DNA of 64,000 nt from Sphingomicrobium sp. (lineage in GTDB: Bacteria; Pseudomonadota; Alphaproteobacteria; Sphingomonadales; Sphingomonadaceae). Position 1 is the stretch's first letter. Every line of letters begins with the position of its first letter. This document shows, in pieces, positions 24,765-33,352 of the stretch. The notes beneath the pieces were generated by a model. It was given only the letters and a program-made list of their open reading frames with translations, was not told the DNA's origin and ran no database searches. Both the position numbers and the translations under genes were made by a program. The stretch spans positions 890,938 through 954,937 of the forward strand of contig DATCMI010000001.1 of assembly GCA_036563485.1 (NCBI GenBank), read 5' to 3'.

Positions 24765-25625
24765 ATGCCAAAACCCGTCCGCAAGGCGGTCTTCCCCGTC
24801 GCCGGCCTCGGCACGCGCCTCCTTCCCGCCACTAAGACGATCCCGAAGGAAATGATCACCGTCGTCGACCGGCCGCTGATCCAATATGCGGTCGACGAAG
24901 CGCGCGAAGCCGGCATCGAACAGCTGATCTTCGTCACCGGTCGCGGCAAGTCGGCGCTAGTCGATTATTTCGACCAGGCGTTCGAGCTCGAAGCGACGAT
25001 GAGCAGCAAGGGCAAGAGCCTAGACGTGCTGCAGCCGTCGCGCGCGAGCTTCGGCGAGGTCGTGACCGTCCGCCAGCAGCAGCCGCTCGGCCTCGGCCAC
25101 GCTGTCTGGTGCGCGCGCCACATCGTCGGCGACGAACCCTTCGCGGTGCTGCTCCCCGACGAGCTGATGTACGGCCAGCCCAATTGTCTCGCGCAGATGA
25201 TCGAGGCATACGATCGCGTCGGCGGCAATATCGTCGCCGCGCTCGAAGTGCCGGAAAGCGAAACGCACAAATATGGCGTCATAGAGCCTGGAGCCGTCGA
25301 CGGCCGGCTCACCGAGATCCGCGCCATGGTCGAAAAGCCCGCGCCCGGCACCGCGCCGTCCAACCTAATGCTGCCGGGCCGCTACATCCTCCAGCCGGAA
25401 GTCATGCGCGAACTCGATGCGCAGGAAACCGGCGCCGGCGGGGAAATCCAGCTGACCGACGCGATGGCCAAGGTGATCGGCAAGCAGCCGTTCCACGCCT
25501 ATCGCTTCGAAGGCGAACGCTACGACTGCGGGAGCGCCGCGGGCTTTGTCATCGCGAATATCGCGATGGGCCTTCAGCGCCAGGATGTCGCGCCGGCCGT
25601 GCGGGAGTTCCTGGACGCCTCCTAG
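24765..25625 (+). CDS. galU: UTP-glucose-1-phosphate uridylyltransferase
   Basis: Makes UDP-glucose for exopolysaccharide, lipopolysaccharide and glycolipid synthesis. The 286-residue protein starts with the nucleotidyltransferase signature VFPVAGLGTRLLPATKTIPK and continues with VVDRPLIQYAVDEAREAG, PLGLGHAVWCAR, LLPDELM (metal-binding Asp) and VEKPAPGTAPSN. Near the end FEGERYDCGSAAGFV is the usual GalU ending. It overlaps the convergent HNH gene by four bases. The UDP-sugar supply is relevant to the glycosylation locus at 33-44 kb. Confidence 0.97.
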   Translation: MPKPVRKAVFPVAGLGTRLLPATKTIPKEMITVVDRPLIQYAVDEAREAGIEQLIFVTGRGKSALVDYFDQAFELEATMSSKGKSLDVLQPSRASFGEVVTVRQQQPLGLGHAVWCARHIVGDEPFAVLLPDELMYGQPNCLAQMIEAYDRVGGNIVAALEVPESETHKYGVIEPGAVDGRLTEIRAMVEKPAPGTAPSNLMLPGRYILQPEVMRELDAQETGAGGEIQLTDAMAKVIGKQPFHAYRFEGERYDCGSAAGFVIANIAMGLQRQDVAPAVREFLDAS

Positions 25626-26188
25626 GGTTCCAGCTCGACGTCCCAGTAGAGGTAGTCCCGCCAGCTCTTGTGCAGATAGTTCGGCGGGAAGGCGCGGCCG
25701 TGTTCCTGCAATTGCCAGCTGGTGGGCCGGATCGGCTCGCGCTGGATATGCATGTGCGCTTCGGCCGGAGTCCGCCCGCCCTTGCGCAAATTGCACGGCG
25801 CGCAGGCGGTCGCGACATTCTCCCAGGTCGTTCGGCCGCCATAGGCCCGCGGCACCACATGGTCGAAGGTCAGTTCCCGCGCCGTCCCGCAATAAACGCA
25901 GCGAAAGCGGTCGCGCAGGAACAGATTGAACCGCGTGAACGCCGGATATTCGTTCGGACGCACATAGTCGCGCAGCGCGATGACGCTCGGCAGCTTCAGC
26001 GCCATGCTGGGGCTGTGCACTTCCCGATCGTAATGGGCGACGACGTCGACGCGTTCGAGGAACATTGCCTTGACCGCCGTCTGCCACGGCCACAGCGACA
26101 GCGGATAATAAGACAAGGGCGTATAGTCCGCGTTGAGGACCAGCGCCGGGCAGCTTTCGGGATGTCGGATCAGCTCAGGGTGATACAT
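25622..26188 (-). CDS. HNH endonuclease-domain protein
   Basis: A 188-residue protein with a central HNH nuclease motif. The zinc knuckle is in RCVYCGTARELTFDHVVPRA and CAPCNLRKGG, with the HNH histidine and asparagine positions at DHVVP and ENVATAC. This small HNH type is very widespread as a single chromosomal gene in alphaproteobacteria (start MYHPELIRHPESCPALVLNA). The biological role is unknown; it is not linked to a visible defence system. Starts from ATG 26188. Confidence 0.9.
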   Translation of the reverse strand: MYHPELIRHPESCPALVLNADYTPLSYYPLSLWPWQTAVKAMFLERVDVVAHYDREVHSPSMALKLPSVIALRDYVRPNEYPAFTRFNLFLRDRFRCVYCGTARELTFDHVVPRAYGGRTTWENVATACAPCNLRKGGRTPAEAHMHIQREPIRPTSWQLQEHGRAFPPNYLHKSWRDYLYWDVELEP

Positions 26189-26371
26189 GCGAGCGCCACT
26201 AGCCTTTCGTTCGGTCGGTCCGAACTCCAGCTCTCCGGCCTCGTCGCACGCTCAATCGAGCCAAGGAGGAGAAGGCGCACGGCCCGCTTCCCTTGTTGCC
26301 AGCCGGATGCCAACCCGGCGTGACATGGCGGTGAATCGAAGATTGCAGACTCGCCGTCAAGGGGCGGAACG

Positions 26372-27220
26372 ATGATCGCGACACGCTTCGCGCCGTCTCC
26401 GACGGGACGGTTGCATCTCGGCCACGCTTATAGCGCCGTGCTCGGCCATGGCGCCGCGCAAGCGAGCGCCGGCAAGTTCCTGCTGAGGATCGAGGACCTC
26501 GACCAGACCCGTGCCCGGCCCGAGTTCGTTGACGGCATCATCGAGGACCTGAAATGGCTGGGGCTGGACTGGGACGAACCCGTCCTCGTCCAGTCACAGC
26601 GCACCGCTGCCTATGAAACAGCTCTTGCCGAATTGCGCGAGCGGGGGCTCGCTTATGCCTGCTTCTGCACCCGCGCCGACATCGCTCAGTCGGTGACCGC
26701 TCCGCACGGCGATGCCGCCACCTCATACCCAGGCACCTGCCGCGATCTGCCGGACGATGCGTCGCGGCGCGCCTCGACTCCGCACAGCTGGCGCTTGAAC
26801 GCGCCGCGCGCACTCGAACTGGCCGGCCTGCCGAGCTGGCGCGAGTATGACGGTCAGCACTTCCAGGCGTCGCCCGAGGAGATCGGCGACGCCGTCCTGG
26901 CGCGCAAGGACGCGCCGGCCGCTTATCACCTCGCCTGTGTTGTCGATGACGCGGCAAGCGGCGTGACGCTGGTCACCCGCGGCGCCGACCTACGGCCTTC
27001 GACCCCGACGCAGCGGCTGCTGCAAATCCTGCTGGGGCTTCCCGAACCGACCTACCTGCACCATCGCCTCGTGGCTCACGAAGACGGCCGCCGCCTCGCC
27101 AAGCGGGACCTTGCGCCGACGCTCGCCGCGATGCGCGAAGCCGGTGTCGACCCTGGGCAGCTCGTCGAGCAACTTTCCACCGGCCATGTGCCGTCTGGTT
27201 TTCGGCTTCAAGACGCCTAA
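26372..27220 (+). CDS. gluQRS: Glutamyl-Q tRNA(Asp) synthetase
   Basis: Attaches glutamate to the queuosine base at position 34 of tRNA(Asp). The 282-residue protein is a truncated glutamyl-tRNA synthetase without an anticodon-binding domain: FAPSPTGRLHLGHAYSA carries HLGH (the HIGH motif), KRDLAPTL stands for KMSKS, and the zinc site is in CFCTRADI and YPGTCR. The upstream 183 bp (26189-26371) holds only its leader; a weak GCCGG/CCGGC hairpin and no RNA gene were seen there. It is followed nine bases later by the HIG1 gene. Confidence 0.96.
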   Translation: MIATRFAPSPTGRLHLGHAYSAVLGHGAAQASAGKFLLRIEDLDQTRARPEFVDGIIEDLKWLGLDWDEPVLVQSQRTAAYETALAELRERGLAYACFCTRADIAQSVTAPHGDAATSYPGTCRDLPDDASRRASTPHSWRLNAPRALELAGLPSWREYDGQHFQASPEEIGDAVLARKDAPAAYHLACVVDDAASGVTLVTRGADLRPSTPTQRLLQILLGLPEPTYLHHRLVAHEDGRRLAKRDLAPTLAAMREAGVDPGQLVEQLSTGHVPSGFRLQDA

Positions 27221-27229
27221 ATAGCCAGC

Positions 27230-27436
27230 ATGAACATCCTCCTCATAATCCTGCTCGTCATCGCCATGGGCGCGACCGCTTACGTCCTCGTCCGCGGCGT
27301 CATGGCCATGGCTTCGGGCAAGGACATCAGCGGGGAGCAGCAGCAGAGCTACATGCGCAAGCGCGTGCTCTATCAGGGCGTCGCCATCATGATCATCGCC
27401 CTGATCCTTCTCGTGGCCGGCGCCGCCGGGCGCTGA
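27230..27436 (+). CDS. HIG1-domain twin-transmembrane protein
   Basis: A 68-residue inner-membrane protein with two helices (NILLIILLVIAMGATAYVLV and LYQGVAIMIIALILLV) joined by a short basic loop containing YMRKRV. This is the bacterial HIG1/hypoxia-induced family pattern; in mitochondria relatives associate with respiratory complexes. A respiratory role here is inference. Only four bases separate it from the adenosyltransferase gene. Confidence 0.85.
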   Translation: MNILLIILLVIAMGATAYVLVRGVMAMASGKDISGEQQQSYMRKRVLYQGVAIMIIALILLVAGAAGR

Positions 27437-27440
27437 GCCT

Positions 27441-28001
27441 TTGGTCAAGCTCAACAAGATCTACACGCGGACCGGCGACGGCGGCAGCGCCGGCCTGGTC
27501 GACGGCAGCCGCGTCAGCAAATCCGGGCTCCGCATGACTGCGATCGGCGAGGTCGACGAGGCCAATGCCGCGGTCGGCGTTGCGATCTCGGCGCTCGGGA
27601 CCGACGATGTCGCCCAGCAACTCGTGCGCATCCAGAACGAGCTGTTCGACCTCGGGGCCGACCTCGCCACGCCCGGCGAGATGGAAGGCGCACTGCGAAT
27701 CGTCGCCAGCCAGGTCGAGCGTCTGGAACGCGATATCGACGAGATGAACGGGACCCTCGAGCCGCTGACGAGCTTCATCTTGCCGAGCGGCCCCGCTGCG
27801 GTCTCCGCCCTCCATCTCGCCCGTGCCGTCGTCCGCCGCGCCGAGCGCGCCTGCGTCGCGCTTCACGAGGCCGAGCCGCTCAACCCCCAGCTCCTCGCCT
27901 ATATCAACCGCCTGTCCGATCATCTGTTCGTCGCCGCTCGCTTCGTCGCGACGCGTCAGGGTGGGGATGTGCTGTGGCAGCCGGGCGCCACCCGGGCCTA
28001 G
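27441..28001 (+). CDS. Cob(I)alamin adenosyltransferase, PduO type
   Basis: Transfers adenosyl from ATP to cob(I)alamin to make coenzyme B12. The 186-residue protein starts at TTG 27441 (MVKLNKIYTRTGDGG) and shows the ATP-binding segment TRTGDGGSAGLVDGSRVSK. FILPSGPAAVSALHLARAVV and CRRAER-like VVRRAERACVAL are followed by YINRLSDHLFVAARF, the family C-terminal signature. It implies cobalamin use in this organism. The next gene starts 77 bp downstream. Confidence 0.95.
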   Translation: MVKLNKIYTRTGDGGSAGLVDGSRVSKSGLRMTAIGEVDEANAAVGVAISALGTDDVAQQLVRIQNELFDLGADLATPGEMEGALRIVASQVERLERDIDEMNGTLEPLTSFILPSGPAAVSALHLARAVVRRAERACVALHEAEPLNPQLLAYINRLSDHLFVAARFVATRQGGDVLWQPGATRA

Positions 28002-28078
28002 GCGAAAGGCGGTAGCGTCGAAGGCGGCACAAAGAGTCGAAACAGCCGTTCCAGACCCGTACCAGCGGGAGGTATCCA

Positions 28079-28702
28079 ATGCCGCTCACGGCAGTCGCCA
28101 TCAATTGCAGCCTCAAGAAATCCGCCGGGGAGGATAGCTCCACCGATGCCATGATCGGGCTGCTGGTCAGCGAGCTGAAGAAGCATGGCGTCGAAGTCCT
28201 CGAGACGATCCGCATCGCCGACTACAACGTCCCGCCAGGCGTCAGCTCGGACGAAGGCGAAGGCGACGACTGGCCGGACATTCGCCGCCGCATCCTCGCC
28301 GCTGATATCTTCATCTTTGGCACGCCGATCTGGCTCGGGCACATGAGCAGCCTCGCTCAGCGGGTGCTCGAACGGATGGACGCGTTCCTCAGCGAGACGG
28401 ACGAGCGTGGCCGAATGCCGAGCTACGGCAAGGTCGCGCTGGCGGCAATCGTCGGCAATGAGGACGGCGCCCACCACGTCACCGCCGGCTTGTTCCAGGG
28501 CCTGAATGACGAAGGGTGGACGATCCCCGCCGGCGCCTCGTCCTACTGGGTCGGCGAAGCGCTCCACAAGACCGACTTCAAGGATATCCCGCAAATTCCC
28601 GACGCGGTCGAGCAAGGGGCGGCAATGCTCGCGTCCAATGCCGCTCATCTCGCAAATCTGCTAAAGGGAAGCGCTTATCCCGGGGTACCGCAGCAGCAGT
28701 GA
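28079..28702 (+). CDS. Flavodoxin-like NAD(P)H-dependent oxidoreductase
   Basis: A 207-residue flavodoxin-fold protein. The FMN phosphate loop is INCSLKKSAGEDSSTDAMI, and the second flavin loop is FGTPIWLGHMSSLAQRVLER. AIVGNEDGAHHVTAGLF forms the third. It is probably an FMN reductase or quinone reductase; the donor is unknown. Its TGA overlaps the GTG start of egtB, so it is the first gene of an egt operon and may supply reducing equivalents there, which is inference. Confidence 0.87.
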   Translation: MPLTAVAINCSLKKSAGEDSSTDAMIGLLVSELKKHGVEVLETIRIADYNVPPGVSSDEGEGDDWPDIRRRILAADIFIFGTPIWLGHMSSLAQRVLERMDAFLSETDERGRMPSYGKVALAAIVGNEDGAHHVTAGLFQGLNDEGWTIPAGASSYWVGEALHKTDFKDIPQIPDAVEQGAAMLASNAAHLANLLKGSAYPGVPQQQ

Positions 28703-29931
28703 ACGCGCCCGCCGCCATTCGCCATTCGAGGCTTCAGGAACGCCTGCGCGCCACGCGCGAGCTGACGCTCGCTCTTGCCGAGCCGCTCAGCGACGCGGAT
28801 GCGACCATTCAACCCTTCCCCGACGCCTCGCCCGCAAAATGGCATCTCGCACATACGACCTGGTTCTTCGAAACCTTCGTGCTGCGCGACCATGAATCGG
28901 CCTATCGACCGTTCGACGAGCGCTACGCTTTCCTGTTCAACAGTTATTATGAGGCCGAAGGGCCGCGCCACGCCCGACCGCGACGGGGCATGCTCAGCCG
29001 GCCTTCGCTCGACGAAATCCGCGCCTACCGCGGGCATATCGACGAAGCGCTCGACCGCGCGTTCCCGTCCTTGCCCCAAGCGGCGCTTGAGCTGGTCGAG
29101 CTCGGGATCAATCACGAGCAGCAGCACCAGGAGCTGTTCCTCACCGACATTCTCGCGACGCTGGCCGAGAACCCGCTCCAGCCTCCCTATGCCGAGCTGC
29201 CGCCAGTCGCCTGCTTCGCCACCGAGCCTCTGTCCTGGCACCAAGGCCGGACCGGCGTCGTGGAGATCGGCGCCGCCGACACCAGCTTTGCCTTCGATGC
29301 CGAGCGCCCGCGCCACCAGGTTCTGCTTTCTCCGCACGAGATCGCCGGCCGCCGCGTCACCAATGGCGAGTGGCAGGCCTTCGTCGATGACGGCGGCTAT
29401 TCGACGCCATCGCTCTGGCTGTCGGAAGGCTGGGACTGGGTGCAGCGCGAAAGCATCGCAGCCCCGCTCTACTGGCGCGACGATGGCAAGCAGTTCACGC
29501 TCGGCGGCCTACGCGACATCGACTGGGCGGCGCCGGTGGCGCACGTCAGCTATTTCGAAGCCGACGCTTATGCCCGCTGGGCCGGCGCGCGGCTTCCGAC
29601 CGAATTCGAGTGGGAGGATTTCGCCGCCTCCGCCGATCCGATGATTGGCAACCAGCTCGATGCCGCCGGCGCGGTCGTCCCGCGCCCGGGCGGCGGCATG
29701 TTCGGCGATGTCTGGGAGTGGACGCTAAGCGCCTTCGCTTCCTACCCCGGCTTCGCGCCCGCGCCCGGCGCGGTCGGCGAGTACAATGGCAAGTTCATGT
29801 GCGGCCAGTTCGTGCTGAAGGGCGCCAGCTGCGCCACTCCGCGCGGGCACACCCGCGCCTCCTACCGAAACTTCTTTCCGCCTCATGCACGCTGGCAATT
29901 CACAGGGGTCCGCCTTGCTCGCGACACTTGA
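28699..29931 (+). CDS. egtB: Ergothioneine synthase EgtB (sulfoxide synthase)
   Basis: Iron-dependent enzyme that couples hercynine (made by EgtD) with a thiol in ergothioneine synthesis. The 410-residue protein (GTG 28699) has a DinB_2 domain with the iron ligands His52 (AKWHLAHTTW), His139 and His143 (GINHEQQHQE) and a C-terminal formylglycine-generating-enzyme-like domain (EIAGRRVTNGEWQAF, GARLPTEFEWEDF, GDVWEWTLSAF, TRASYRNFFPP). The in-frame upstream reading is excluded because it would bury the previous gene. No egtA, egtC or egtE is nearby. Confidence 0.95.
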   Translation: MNAPAAIRHSRLQERLRATRELTLALAEPLSDADATIQPFPDASPAKWHLAHTTWFFETFVLRDHESAYRPFDERYAFLFNSYYEAEGPRHARPRRGMLSRPSLDEIRAYRGHIDEALDRAFPSLPQAALELVELGINHEQQHQELFLTDILATLAENPLQPPYAELPPVACFATEPLSWHQGRTGVVEIGAADTSFAFDAERPRHQVLLSPHEIAGRRVTNGEWQAFVDDGGYSTPSLWLSEGWDWVQRESIAAPLYWRDDGKQFTLGGLRDIDWAAPVAHVSYFEADAYARWAGARLPTEFEWEDFAASADPMIGNQLDAAGAVVPRPGGGMFGDVWEWTLSAFASYPGFAPAPGAVGEYNGKFMCGQFVLKGASCATPRGHTRASYRNFFPPHARWQFTGVRLARDT

Positions 29932-30874
29932 TCCGCAGACCCGCGCGTTTCGCGAGGACGTGCTCGCCGGCCTTTCGTCGCGGATCCCGGCGATCCCTGC
30001 GCGTTGGCTTTACGATCTGCGGGGGTCGGAGCTGTTCGACGAGATCACGCGGCTGCCCAGCTATTATCCGAGCCGCACCGAAACCGCCCTTCTCCACACC
30101 ATCATGGCCGACGTCGCGGGGCGCGTGCCCAAAGGCGCCGCGGTGGTCGAGTTCGGCGCCGGCTCCGCGACCAAGACTCCGATCCTGCTCGAGGCGATCG
30201 CCCCCGCCGCCTATGTGCCGGTCGACATCTCCGGCGACTATCTCGAACAGAGCGCCGCCGAGCTTCAGGGCGGCTTCCCCTCGCTCCATGTCATCCCCGT
30301 GACGGCCGATTTCGCGCGGTCATTCACGCTGCCCGACGGGATCGCCGAACTGCCGAAGCTGGGCTTCTTCCCCGGCTCGACCATCGGCAATTTCGTGCCC
30401 CGAAGCGCAACCGACCTGCTGCGGCAATTCCGCGCTTTGCTCGGCCCCGGCGCGCAGCTGCTGATCGGCATGGACCGGGTGAAGCCCGTCGAGCGCCTCA
30501 TCGCCGCTTATGACGACGACCGGGGTGTCACGGCTCAGTTCAACCTCAACCTCCTCCACCGCATCAACCGCGAGCTCGACGGCGACGTGCCGATCGACGC
30601 CTTCCGCCACGAAGCGCGATGGAACGACATCCTGTCGCGCATCGAAATGCACCTCGTCGCTACGCGCGACGTGAGCTTCTCGATTTCAGGCCGTCGCTTC
30701 CGCTTCGCCCAGGGATCCTCGATCCACACCGAGAACAGCCACAAATACGGCCCGCGCGGCGGCCGCGTGCTGCTGCTAGCGGGCGGCTGGACGCCGGTTG
30801 CCGAGTGGACCGACCCCGCCCATGACTTCGCCCTCATCCTCGCCGCTGCAGAGCCGGAGAGGTTTGCGCCCTAG
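29885..30874 (+). CDS. egtD: L-histidine N(alpha)-methyltransferase EgtD
   Basis: Trimethylates histidine to hercynine with S-adenosylmethionine, the first step of ergothioneine synthesis. The 329-residue protein shows [31 protein letters not shown], the SAM motif [26 protein letters not shown] and the substrate-site ENSHKYG. ATG 29885 overlaps egtB by 47 bp; TTG 29915, with AGGGG ahead of it, is a good alternative start. The pair egtB-egtD makes up a minimal ergothioneine operon. Confidence 0.95.
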   Translation: MHAGNSQGSALLATLDPQTRAFREDVLAGLSSRIPAIPARWLYDLRGSELFDEITRLPSYYPSRTETALLHTIMADVAGRVPKGAAVVEFGAGSATKTPILLEAIAPAAYVPVDISGDYLEQSAAELQGGFPSLHVIPVTADFARSFTLPDGIAELPKLGFFPGSTIGNFVPRSATDLLRQFRALLGPGAQLLIGMDRVKPVERLIAAYDDDRGVTAQFNLNLLHRINRELDGDVPIDAFRHEARWNDILSRIEMHLVATRDVSFSISGRRFRFAQGSSIHTENSHKYGPRGGRVLLLAGGWTPVAEWTDPAHDFALILAAAEPERFAP

Positions 30875-30898
30875 AAGGCTCGCGGCTAAGCCCGCCTT

Positions 30899-31201
30899 AT
30901 GGTCCACGCACTCTTCCAAGTCGCTCACATCCTGCTCGACGTCCTGTGGTGGATCGTCATCATCCAGGCGGTGCTGAGCTGGCTGCTGGCGTTCAACGTC
31001 CTCAACACAAGCTCGCAGGGCGTGCGCTCCTTCGCCAATGCGCTCGACCGCATTACGCGCCCGCTTTACCGGCCGATCCGCGCCATGCTCCCGGACTTCG
31101 GCGGCATCGACTTCTCGCCGCTCGTGGTCTTAATTCTCATCCAGATAATCGACACTCTTCTTACTGGCGCAGAAACGAGCCTCCTGACGGGGACGATGTG
31201 A
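30899..31201 (+). CDS. YggT-family membrane protein
   Basis: A 100-residue inner-membrane protein with two helices ([20 protein letters not shown] and [17 protein letters not shown]) separated by [20 protein letters not shown], the family signature. YggT proteins are implicated in osmotic tolerance, cell shape or division in other bacteria, but the mechanism is unknown. Its TGA overlaps the GTG of folD by three bases, so the two are co-translated. Confidence 0.92.
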   Translation: MVHALFQVAHILLDVLWWIVIIQAVLSWLLAFNVLNTSSQGVRSFANALDRITRPLYRPIRAMLPDFGGIDFSPLVVLILIQIIDTLLTGAETSLLTGTM

Positions 31202-32085
31202 CCGCGCGGCGGATCGACGGAAAGGCAGCCGCCCAGGCGATCCGCGAGCGCGTCGCGGAGCTGGTCCCCGAGTTCGAGCGGCAGGCGGGCCGCGCGCCGG
31301 GCCTCGCGACCGTCCTTGTCGGCGAAGATCCCGCAAGCGCCGTCTACGTCCGGTCCAAGAACCGGGCGACTGCCGAAGTCGGCATGGCGAGCTTCGCCCA
31401 CAACCTGCCCGACACGATCAGCGAGAGCGAGCTCCTCGACCTCGTCATCAGACTCAACGTCGACGAGCGGGTGGACGGGATCCTCGTCCAGCTTCCGCTG
31501 CCTCGCCAGATCAACGAGCGGCGCATCATCGAGACTGTCGACCCCTCGAAGGACGTCGACGGCTTCCACCCGGTCAACGCCGGGCGGCTGGCGAGCGGCC
31601 TTCCCGCGCTCGTGCCCTGCACGCCTTACGGCTGTCTCTATCTCCTCAAGCAGGAGCTCGGCGATTTGAGCGGCCTCGACGCCGTGGTGATCGGCCGCTC
31701 GAACATCGTCGGCAAGCCGATGGCCCAGCTGCTGCTCGGCGAGAATGCGACGGTCACCATCGCCCATTCCCGTACCCGCGACCTCCCGGAGGTTGTGCGC
31801 CGCGCCGATGTGGTCGTCGCCGCCGTCGGCCGTGCCGAGATGGTGCGCGGCGACTGGATCAAGCCCGGCGCTTGCGTCATCGACGTCGGCATCAACCGCG
31901 TGGCGAGCGACGACGGCAAGGGCGGGCTGGTCGGCGATGTCGCCTACGACGAAGCGGCTGAAGCCGCCGCAGCGATCACGCCGGTCCCCGGCGGGGTCGG
32001 GCCGATGACGATCGCCATGCTGATGCGCAACACCCTGGTCGCCGCGTACCGCCGCGCCGGCCTTAAAGATCCGGAGGGCCTATGA
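31198..32085 (+). CDS. folD: Bifunctional methylenetetrahydrofolate dehydrogenase/cyclohydrolase
   Basis: Interconverts 5,10-methylene- and 10-formyl-tetrahydrofolate in one-carbon metabolism. The 295-residue enzyme begins at GTG 31198 ([18 protein letters not shown]). The active-site [13 protein letters not shown] contains the catalytic Lys; [26 protein letters not shown], the NADP-binding [17 protein letters not shown] and [18 protein letters not shown] are all conserved. The length is usual. It overlaps the next gene by four bases. Confidence 0.97.
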   Translation: MTARRIDGKAAAQAIRERVAELVPEFERQAGRAPGLATVLVGEDPASAVYVRSKNRATAEVGMASFAHNLPDTISESELLDLVIRLNVDERVDGILVQLPLPRQINERRIIETVDPSKDVDGFHPVNAGRLASGLPALVPCTPYGCLYLLKQELGDLSGLDAVVIGRSNIVGKPMAQLLLGENATVTIAHSRTRDLPEVVRRADVVVAAVGRAEMVRGDWIKPGACVIDVGINRVASDDGKGGLVGDVAYDEAAEAAAAITPVPGGVGPMTIAMLMRNTLVAAYRRAGLKDPEGL

Positions 32086-32723
32086 TCGCCGCTCTTTTCC
32101 TTGCCGCCGCTGCACCGCTGCCGGCCGCCGTCCAGGCCGAGCTTGCCTTTGCCCGCGACTCCCAGCGCCTTGGCCAGTGGACCGCGTTCCGGAAATATGC
32201 CGATCGCGACGCGGTGATGTTCAATCCCCAGGCAGTGTGGGCGCGCGACTTCCTCAAGGGCCGCAAGGATCCGCCGAAGTCGGTGCGCTGGTGGCCGACC
32301 CACGCCTTCATGTCGTGCGATGGCCGAACCGCCGTGACGACCGGCCCGTGGATCGCTCCCGATGGGAAAGTCCATGGCTCATTCACGACCGTCTGGCAGG
32401 CGAGGGGCCGCAGCTGGCGCTGGGTCTATGATGCCGGCCAGGAAGCTGACGGACCGGCTCCCGCGCCGACGGCGGTGCGCATCCACCGCGCCAATTGCCG
32501 CAGGAAAGCGCCCGGCGTGCCGGCGCTTGCCACGCGGCCGCTGACGACCAGGGAAGCTCGCTCGACGCCCGAAGACAGCGGCTTCGGCCAGTCCGCCGAC
32601 CGCACACTCGGCTGGGACTGGAAGGTCCAGGGGACCGGCGCACGCCAGTTCCGCGTTCTGCAATGGAACGGCTCCAACTATGCCCAGGTGCTGTTCAACG
32701 ACGTGCCGCCCCGACCTAAATGA
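32082..32723 (+). CDS. Exported protein of unknown function, NTF2-like N-terminus
   Basis: A 213-residue protein with a hydrophobic leader ([17 protein letters not shown]). The following stretch [20 protein letters not shown] and [18 protein letters not shown] resembles exported SnoaL/DUF4440-type proteins of sphingomonads. The region after residue 110, [20 protein letters not shown], fits the same fold. The C-terminal half has [18 protein letters not shown]. No catalytic residues can be named. It is between folD and marC in a run of overlapping genes. Confidence 0.72.
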   Translation: MIAALFLAAAAPLPAAVQAELAFARDSQRLGQWTAFRKYADRDAVMFNPQAVWARDFLKGRKDPPKSVRWWPTHAFMSCDGRTAVTTGPWIAPDGKVHGSFTTVWQARGRSWRWVYDAGQEADGPAPAPTAVRIHRANCRRKAPGVPALATRPLTTREARSTPEDSGFGQSADRTLGWDWKVQGTGARQFRVLQWNGSNYAQVLFNDVPPRPK

Positions 32724-33352
32724 TCGAGCTGTTCGGATCGGCGCTGGTCACCTTCCTGGTGATCATCGATCCGCCGGGCTGCGCGCCGATCTTCGCCAGC
32801 CTGACGCGGGGCACCGACGCGGCGCATCGCCGGGCGATGGCGATCCGCTCGAGCCTGATCGCCTGGGCCATCCTGATGTTCTTCGCGCTGCTCGGCCGGC
32901 CGATGCTCCACGCGCTCGGCATCAGCCTCGCCAGCTTCCGCATCGCCGGCGGCATCATGCTGTTCATGATCGCGCTGGACATGGTGTTCGAACGCCGCAC
33001 CGAGCGCCGAGAGAAGCGCGCCGAGGAGATCGAGGGCACGCCGGAAGCCGAAGACATCAGCGTCTTCCCGATGGCCATTCCGATGATCGCCGGCCCCGGC
33101 TCGATCGCCAGCGCCATGCTGTGGGTCTCGCGCACGGAAGGCACGACCGAAACCCTGATCGTGCTCGGCGCAATTACCGTCGTCATCCTGCTGACGCTCA
33201 TCTCGCTCCTTGCCGCCGGGCCGCTGATGCGGCTCGTGGGCGAGAAGGTTGAAGCGATGATCACCCGCATCCTCGGCGTCATCCTCGCCGCGCTTGCCGC
33301 GCAATTCATCGTCGACGGCCTCAAGCAGAGCTTCCCGCAGCTCCTCGCCTAG
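32720..33352 (+). CDS. MarC-family integral membrane protein
   Basis: A 210-residue protein with six predicted helices and the MarC pattern: FLVIIDPPGCAPIFASLTRG in helix one, SFRIAGGIMLFMIALDMVF and FPMAIPMIAGPGSIASAML. The long charged loop RRTERREKRAEEIEGT separates the two halves. The transport function is unproven; the family name from multiple antibiotic resistance has not held up. It ends convergent with the GT-C gene, overlapping by four bases. Confidence 0.93.
   Translation: MIELFGSALVTFLVIIDPPGCAPIFASLTRGTDAAHRRAMAIRSSLIAWAILMFFALLGRPMLHALGISLASFRIAGGIMLFMIALDMVFERRTERREKRAEEIEGTPEAEDISVFPMAIPMIAGPGSIASAMLWVSRTEGTTETLIVLGAITVVILLTLISLLAAGPLMRLVGEKVEAMITRILGVILAALAAQFIVDGLKQSFPQLLA

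Noticed and set aside
26187-26375. 62-codon open frame ahead of gluQRS ending in an ATGA overlap
   Set aside because: No ribosome-binding site at its start, biased composition and no recognisable domain; more likely leader DNA.
27230-28001. B12 riboswitch ahead of the adenosyltransferase
   Set aside because: The upstream gap is four bases and codes for the HIG1 protein; there is no room for a riboswitch.
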